Origin: an uncultured Collinsella sp.
GTDB taxonomy: Bacteria > Actinomycetota > Coriobacteriia > Coriobacteriales > Coriobacteriaceae
Direction: 5' to 3'
DNA length: 15,809 bases
NCBI GenBank assembly: GCA_900545055.1
Contig: UQXP01000040.1
Span: 1-15,809 of the forward strand
Numbering within the stretch: the stretch's first letter is position 1; each line of letters starts with the position of its first letter. The notes below the pieces were generated by a model that was not told the DNA's origin, searched no databases, and saw only the letters and a program-made list of their open reading frames with translations. Positions 12,776 to 15,809 of this stretch are shown here, piece after piece. Made by a program: the position numbers and the translations under genes.

Positions 12776-13003
12776 TTACTGCAGCGTAAAGTAGGTACCG
12801 GTCTCATCGAACCGAGGCTTTGCGCCCTTTTTCTCAAAGAACTCGACGATGACGGCATGAGCCTCATCGAGCCTTTCCTTCTCGGCCTCGAGCCAAAGCG
12901 ACTGCGCCCCGCAGGCATCAGTCAGGTGCACGTGGCATGGCACGCCCGCGCGGAGGAGCTCGGTGTTGCAGTCGGCGACCTCGAACGGCGTCACGACTTT
13001 CAT
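12776..13003 (-). CDS. Small DACG-motif protein inside the his operon
   Basis: This 75-residue acidic protein starts MKVVTPFEVADCN. It contains HVHLTDACGAQSLWLEAE (24-41) and ends in EKKGAKPRFDETGTYFTLQ. There is no membrane segment or signal. I recall an uncharacterised small family called 'RDAC' in Gram-positive genomes with an RDACGxQSxW motif; TDACGAQSLW would be a variant, but this is memory and not a search. The ATG overlaps the hisI stop (ATGA, 13000-13003) and hisE follows 15 bp later, so it is translated as part of the histidine operon between the two enzymes that handle PR-ATP and PR-AMP. Its cysteines (C12, C23, C32) could bind a metal. The function is unknown. Confidence 0.8.
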   Translation of the reverse strand: MKVVTPFEVADCNTELLRAGVPCHVHLTDACGAQSLWLEAEKERLDEAHAVIVEFFEKKGAKPRFDETGTYFTLQ

Positions 13004-13341
13004 CGCACTCCCCCTTCCACGCGCTTAAAGAAGCAGGTACGGTTGCCGGTGTGGCAGGCCGGACCCGGCGAGTCGACCTTGACCAGCAGCGTATCGCTAT
13101 CGCAATCGGCCCAGAACTCCTTGACCTCCTGCATGTTGCCGCTCGTCGCGCCCTTGTTCCAGAGCTCCTGGCGGCTGCGGCTCCAAAACCACGTGGTGCC
13201 GGTCTTGAGCGTCAGCCCCACCGACTCCTCGTTCATCCAAGCAACCATAAGCACCTCACCGGTGTCATATTGCTGAACCACACAAGGAATCAGCCCCTTG
13301 GCGTCATATTTAAGATCCGCTGGAGTAGTAATTTCTCTCAT
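13000..13341 (-). CDS. hisI: Phosphoribosyl-AMP cyclohydrolase HisI
   Basis: This 113-residue protein opens the adenine ring of PR-AMP, the third step of histidine synthesis. Family blocks: GLIPCVVQQYDTGEVLMVAWMN (17-38), WFWSRSRQELWNKGATSGN (51-69), DCDSDTLLVKVD (79-90) with Mg ligands D79, D81 and D83, and zinc-binding cysteines C80, C96 and C103 in PACHTGNRTCF. It is a single-domain HisI, not a HisIE fusion. ATG 13341 is chosen because GGGGAA lies just upstream and the family usually begins near here; the frame is open further but that part is not HisI-like. The 3' end overlaps the small DACG-motif gene by ATGA. Confidence 0.97.
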   Translation of the reverse strand: MREITTPADLKYDAKGLIPCVVQQYDTGEVLMVAWMNEESVGLTLKTGTTWFWSRSRQELWNKGATSGNMQEVKEFWADCDSDTLLVKVDSPGPACHTGNRTCFFKRVEGGVR

Positions 13342-13483
13342 TTCAATTCCCCAATTTAAACATCGCCGGTCGGCGAGGGTTGTCCAGGTGCCCGAGATTC
13401 CGAGCGACAAGCCCGACGACGCGTACTTAAGCACGCGAGGAGGGTTGGAGCCGGAAGGTCGGGTGCCTGGGCAAGCCGCAGCG
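13342..13483 (-). other. 142 bp structured gap between hisF and hisI
   Basis: This is the only long gap in an otherwise coupled operon. It contains a perfect 6 bp palindrome pair TCGCCG-GT-CGGCGA (13363-13376), an imperfect palindrome CGCGTACTTAAGCACGCG (13420-13437) and distant inverted arms 13384-13395 / 13459-13470 (10 of 12). On the minus strand TGGACA lies just upstream of the first palindrome and AT-rich TTTAAAT just after it, which could be an internal promoter with an operator. There is no T run and no convincing coding sequence. Confidence 0.45.
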
Positions 13484-14266
13484 CTAGAAGTCCAACCTGA
13501 CAGGGATGCCCTGCGATGCCATATACTCCTTCACCTGGCGAATGCTGAAGGTTCCAAAGTGAAAGACGCTCGCTGCCAGCACGGCGTCGGCCTCGCCCTC
13601 AATCACACCCTCGGCAAAATGCTCGAGTGTGCCCACGCCGCCGCTCGCGATGACGGGAATCGGCACCGCGCGCGCCACGGCGCGGGTGAGCGCCAGATCG
13701 AAGCCGGCCTTGGTGCCGTCGCGATCCATGCTGGTCAGCAGGATTTCGCCGGCGCCGCGACGAGCCGCCTCCTCGGCCCACGCCACCGCGTCAATACCCG
13801 TAGCGTTGCGGCCGCCCGCCGTAAAGACTTCCCACTTATCGGCACCCGGCTCGCCGGGCAGCCCCACGCGCTTGGCATCGATCGCCACGACCACGGCCTG
13901 GCTGCCAAACGCCGCGGCAGCCTGGCTGATCAGCGACGGGTCACGCACAGCCGCCGAGTTGAGCGACACCTTGTCGGCGCCGGCGGCAACCATGGTCCGC
14001 ATGCCCGCCAAGTCGCGAAAACCGCCGCCCACGGTATAGGGAATAGCGAGCTCCTCGGCCGCGTGCGCCGCCATCTCGATGGTCGTCGCGCGGTTGTCGC
14101 TCGTCGCGGTAATGTCCAAAAATACGACCTCGTCCGCACCCTCGCGGTCGTAGGCGCGGGCCAGCTCCACCGGGTCGCCCGCATCGCGCAGACTCACAAA
14201 GTTGACGCCCTTGACCACACGGCCGTCCTTAACATCCAGACAGGGAATTACGCGCTTGGTAAGCAT
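13484..14266 (-). CDS. hisF: Imidazole glycerol phosphate synthase, cyclase subunit HisF
   Basis: This 260-residue (beta/alpha)8 barrel uses ammonia delivered by HisH to close the imidazole ring, giving IGP and AICAR. The catalytic aspartates are D11 (VIPCLDV) and D130 (VVAIDAKR). Other blocks: DITATSDNR (51-59), YTVGGGFR, ADKVSLNSAA, EILLTSMDRDGTK, VIASGGVGT and LAASVFHFG. Length is standard. GGAGGAG precedes the ATG, three bases after the hisA stop, so translation is coupled. The partner HisH is encoded two genes upstream. Confidence 0.99.
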   Translation of the reverse strand: MLTKRVIPCLDVKDGRVVKGVNFVSLRDAGDPVELARAYDREGADEVVFLDITATSDNRATTIEMAAHAAEELAIPYTVGGGFRDLAGMRTMVAAGADKVSLNSAAVRDPSLISQAAAAFGSQAVVVAIDAKRVGLPGEPGADKWEVFTAGGRNATGIDAVAWAEEAARRGAGEILLTSMDRDGTKAGFDLALTRAVARAVPIPVIASGGVGTLEHFAEGVIEGEADAVLAASVFHFGTFSIRQVKEYMASQGIPVRLDF

Positions 14267-14269
14267 GGG

Positions 14270-15013
14270 CTACTCCTCCCCTCGGGCGGCGGCCAGCGCC
14301 TGTACCAGCGTAAAGTTGCCCTCGTAGAGTGCACGGCCGGTAATGGCGCCCTCGATGGCATCCTCACCCACCGCGGCAAGCGCACGGATATCGTCGAGTG
14401 TCGAGATACCGCCCGAAGCCACGACGGGAAAGCCCGCGACCTGCGCCACATGGCGATATGCTGCCACGTCGATGCCCGTCTGCATGCCGTCGCGCGCGAT
14501 ATCGGTATAGACCAGGTGTTTAAAGCCCAGCTCGGTGAGCTGCGCCACGGCGGCGTCGAGTGCCACGCCCGCGCCGTCGCGCCAGCCGTTCACCTTGACC
14601 TGGCCATCGCGCGCAGCGATGTCTGCCACCAGCAGCTCGCCAAAGCCGCGAGCTGCCACCTCGGCAAAGCCCGGCTCGGTCACGAGCACGGTGCCCAGCG
14701 CAATGCGACGCGCGCCGTAGCCTGCCAGCTCGTCGATGCGGGCGAGTGAGCGAACGCCGCCGCCCACGTCCACGGACAGACTGTCGACGCCGCAGATGGC
14801 CTGAATCGCCGCCGAGTTGGCCGCGCACGCGTCCTCGTCCTCGCCAAAGGCGGCAGACAGGTCGACGACGTGCACCCAGCTTGCGCCCTGCTCGGCAAAG
14901 GAGCGGGCAACAGCCACCGGGTCGTCGGAATATACCTTGCAGCGGCTGCGGTCTCCGCGCTCCAGGCGCACGACTTTGCCGCCGATCAAATCGATTGCGG
15001 GAAACAGAATCAT
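14270..15013 (-). CDS. hisA: ProFAR isomerase HisA
   Basis: This 247-residue (beta/alpha)8 barrel isomerises ProFAR to PRFAR. Key residues: D8 as base (PAIDLIGGKVVRL), VVDLSAAFG (49-57), VDVGGGVRS (81-89), RIALGT and YTDIARDGMQ (T170 and D171 near the acid position). PriA-type dual HisA/TrpF function, found in some actinobacteria, cannot be excluded by eye; nothing in the histidine-only context calls for it. The ATG overlaps the hisH stop as ATGA, with GAGGGGG upstream. Confidence 0.97.
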   Translation of the reverse strand: MILFPAIDLIGGKVVRLERGDRSRCKVYSDDPVAVARSFAEQGASWVHVVDLSAAFGEDEDACAANSAAIQAICGVDSLSVDVGGGVRSLARIDELAGYGARRIALGTVLVTEPGFAEVAARGFGELLVADIAARDGQVKVNGWRDGAGVALDAAVAQLTELGFKHLVYTDIARDGMQTGIDVAAYRHVAQVAGFPVVASGGISTLDDIRALAAVGEDAIEGAITGRALYEGNFTLVQALAAARGEE

Positions 15014-15711
15014 CGGCCGGCCCCCTCGACGATGCTCACGAAGTTCTTAAGGATGCGCTGACCCAGCGCGGAGGATTTCTCGGGATGGAACTGGCAGCCC
15101 CACACGTTGCCGTGGCGCACGATGCACGGGAAGCTCCGCGTGTAGTGTGTGCGCGCCAGAACATCGGCGGCATCGGCATCGTCGGCCACCGCATAGCTGT
15201 GGGTGAAGTACATATTGGCGCCCTCGGCAAAACCGGCAAGCAGTGGATCGGCCGCACCGGCGGGCGTCATGTGAACCTGGTCCCACCCCACGTGCGGCAC
15301 CTTCAGACGGCTCGACTCCAGGCGCGTGCACGAGCCGCGCATGATGCCCAGGCCATCGACCCAGGGGCCACCGGCCTGCTCGGAGGCATCGTCGTCCGCG
15401 TCCGCACCCTCGTCCACAGGCACGCCCTCATTGCCGCGCTCAAAAAACAGCTGAAGGCCCAGGCAGATGCCGAGCAGCGGAGTTCCGGCGGCCACGGCGT
15501 CGAGCACCGCGTCCGCTTCGCCGCTCTCGCGCATAAAGGCGATCGCGTCGTAGAACGCGCCCACGCCCGGGATGACCAGGCCGTCGGCAGCGCGAATCTG
15601 CTCCGGATCGTCCGACGTGCAGGCAACGGCGCCGGCACGCGCAAGCCCGCGCACCACGCTCGACAGATTGCCCTTGTGGTAGTCGACCACCACGATCTTC
15701 GGTTCGCCCAC
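15010..15711 (-). CDS. hisH: Imidazole glycerol phosphate synthase, glutaminase subunit HisH
   Basis: This class I glutamine amidotransferase has 233 residues when read from GTG 15711. That start is chosen because AAGGGAGGG ends four bases before it and the protein then begins MGEPKIVVVDYHKGNL, as usual for HisH; the TTG at 15735 has a poorer site. The catalytic triad is C83 (LLGICLGLQLFF), H209 and E211 (CQFHPEKS). The oxyanion-region PGVGAF is present. It supplies ammonia to HisF. An acidic insertion of about 19 residues (97-115, with ADADDD) follows the nucleophile elbow, making it longer than the roughly 200 residues typical. The gene lies between hisB and hisA. Confidence 0.97.
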   Translation of the reverse strand: MGEPKIVVVDYHKGNLSSVVRGLARAGAVACTSDDPEQIRAADGLVIPGVGAFYDAIAFMRESGEADAVLDAVAAGTPLLGICLGLQLFFERGNEGVPVDEGADADDDASEQAGGPWVDGLGIMRGSCTRLESSRLKVPHVGWDQVHMTPAGAADPLLAGFAEGANMYFTHSYAVADDADAADVLARTHYTRSFPCIVRHGNVWGCQFHPEKSSALGQRILKNFVSIVEGAGR

Positions 15712-15724
15712 GCGACCCTCCCTT
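15712..15724 (-). promoter_or_regulatory. Ribosome binding site that sets the hisH start at GTG
   Basis: Minus strand AAGGGAGGG (15724-15716), then TCGC, then GTG (15711-15709). It is among the strongest Shine-Dalgarno matches in the window and argues against the upstream TTG. Confidence 0.75.
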
Positions 15725-15756
15725 ATCTCATTCAAAACCTGTCCCTTTTTGGCAGG

Positions 15757-15809
15757 TTACAGTGAGCCCTTGGTGCTGGGGATGCCCTGCACGCGGGGAT
15801 CGAGCTCGC
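15757..15809 (-). CDS. hisB: Imidazoleglycerol-phosphate dehydratase HisB, C-terminal end only
   Basis: Only the last 16 codons and the TAA stop are in the window. They read ELDPRVQGIPSTKGSL, which matches the typical HisB ending (DPR...PSTKG-x-L). HisB dehydrates IGP to imidazole acetol phosphate. It sits immediately upstream of hisH, the usual order. Whether the protein is the single-domain dehydratase cannot be seen, but the separate PHP phosphatase in this locus suggests it is not the bifunctional form. Confidence 0.8.
   Translation of the reverse strand, partial: ELDPRVQGIPSTKGSL

Noticed and set aside
13298..14749. A 483-codon plus-strand frame opposite hisI, hisF and hisA
   Set aside because: It is a shadow of three certain genes and has no ribosome binding site or family match.
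15712..15735. hisH start at TTG 15735
   Set aside because: GTG 15711 has a much better ribosome binding site and gives the normal HisH N-terminus.
1..15809. CRISPR array, prophage, integrase or insertion-sequence genes
   Set aside because: No regularly spaced direct repeats and no transposase, integrase or phage protein in any frame; the inverted repeats are the only mobile-element-like signals.

Overview
The window looks like a piece of a GC-rich chromosome from the Coriobacteriia, most likely Collinsella or a close relative. This is an inference from base composition, the actinobacterial gene order enolase / FtsB-like protein / Ppx-GppA, anaerobe-type PTS and LarC-like genes, and general protein character. 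No 16S gene or species marker is present. Genes are tightly packed, most have clear purine-rich ribosome binding sites, and most lie on the minus strand.

Layout from left to right. The 5' part of a metallophosphoesterase (1-427, minus, cut by the window edge) and a small two-helix membrane protein (513-752, minus) come first. A 554 bp gap follows, holding a roughly 182 bp palindromic element (914-1095) and a promoter. A plus-strand operon encodes a DUF4342-like membrane protein with a UBA/TS-N-type N-terminus, an OmpR-family response regulator and its histidine kinase (1307-3932). It ends at a terminator shared with a convergent minus-strand pair, an orphan galactitol-type PTS EIIB and a VOC-fold protein (4008-4681). 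Next are a membrane-anchored helical protein of unknown role and tRNA-Leu(UAA) with its terminator (plus), then a long intergenic hairpin (5652-5724). A minus-strand block carries ppx/gppA, an FtsB/DivIC-like protein and enolase. Another holds mazG, a YfcE-type phosphodiesterase and a stand-alone LarC2-like protein.

The right-hand 4.3 kb is histidine biosynthesis. A PHP-type histidinol phosphatase (plus) faces the convergent minus-strand operon hisB(3' end)-hisH-hisA-hisF-hisI-small protein-hisE. Genes are coupled by ATGA overlaps (hisH/hisA, hisI/small protein) or a few bases, except for a 142 bp structured gap between hisF and hisI. These genes would cover phosphoribosyl-ATP hydrolysis (HisE, HisI), isomerisation (HisA), the glutamine-dependent cyclase (HisH/HisF), dehydration (HisB) and dephosphorylation of histidinol phosphate (PHP protein). 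HisG, HisC and HisD are not in the window.

There is no mobile element gene, CRISPR array or phage gene. The least explained content is (i) four unrelated intergenic inverted repeats, (ii) the DUF4342/two-component module, (iii) a LarC2 domain with no LarC1, (iv) the small DACG-motif protein inside the his operon, and (v) the lone EIIB plus VOC pair. None amounts to a demonstrated new system. The first four are the best leads.
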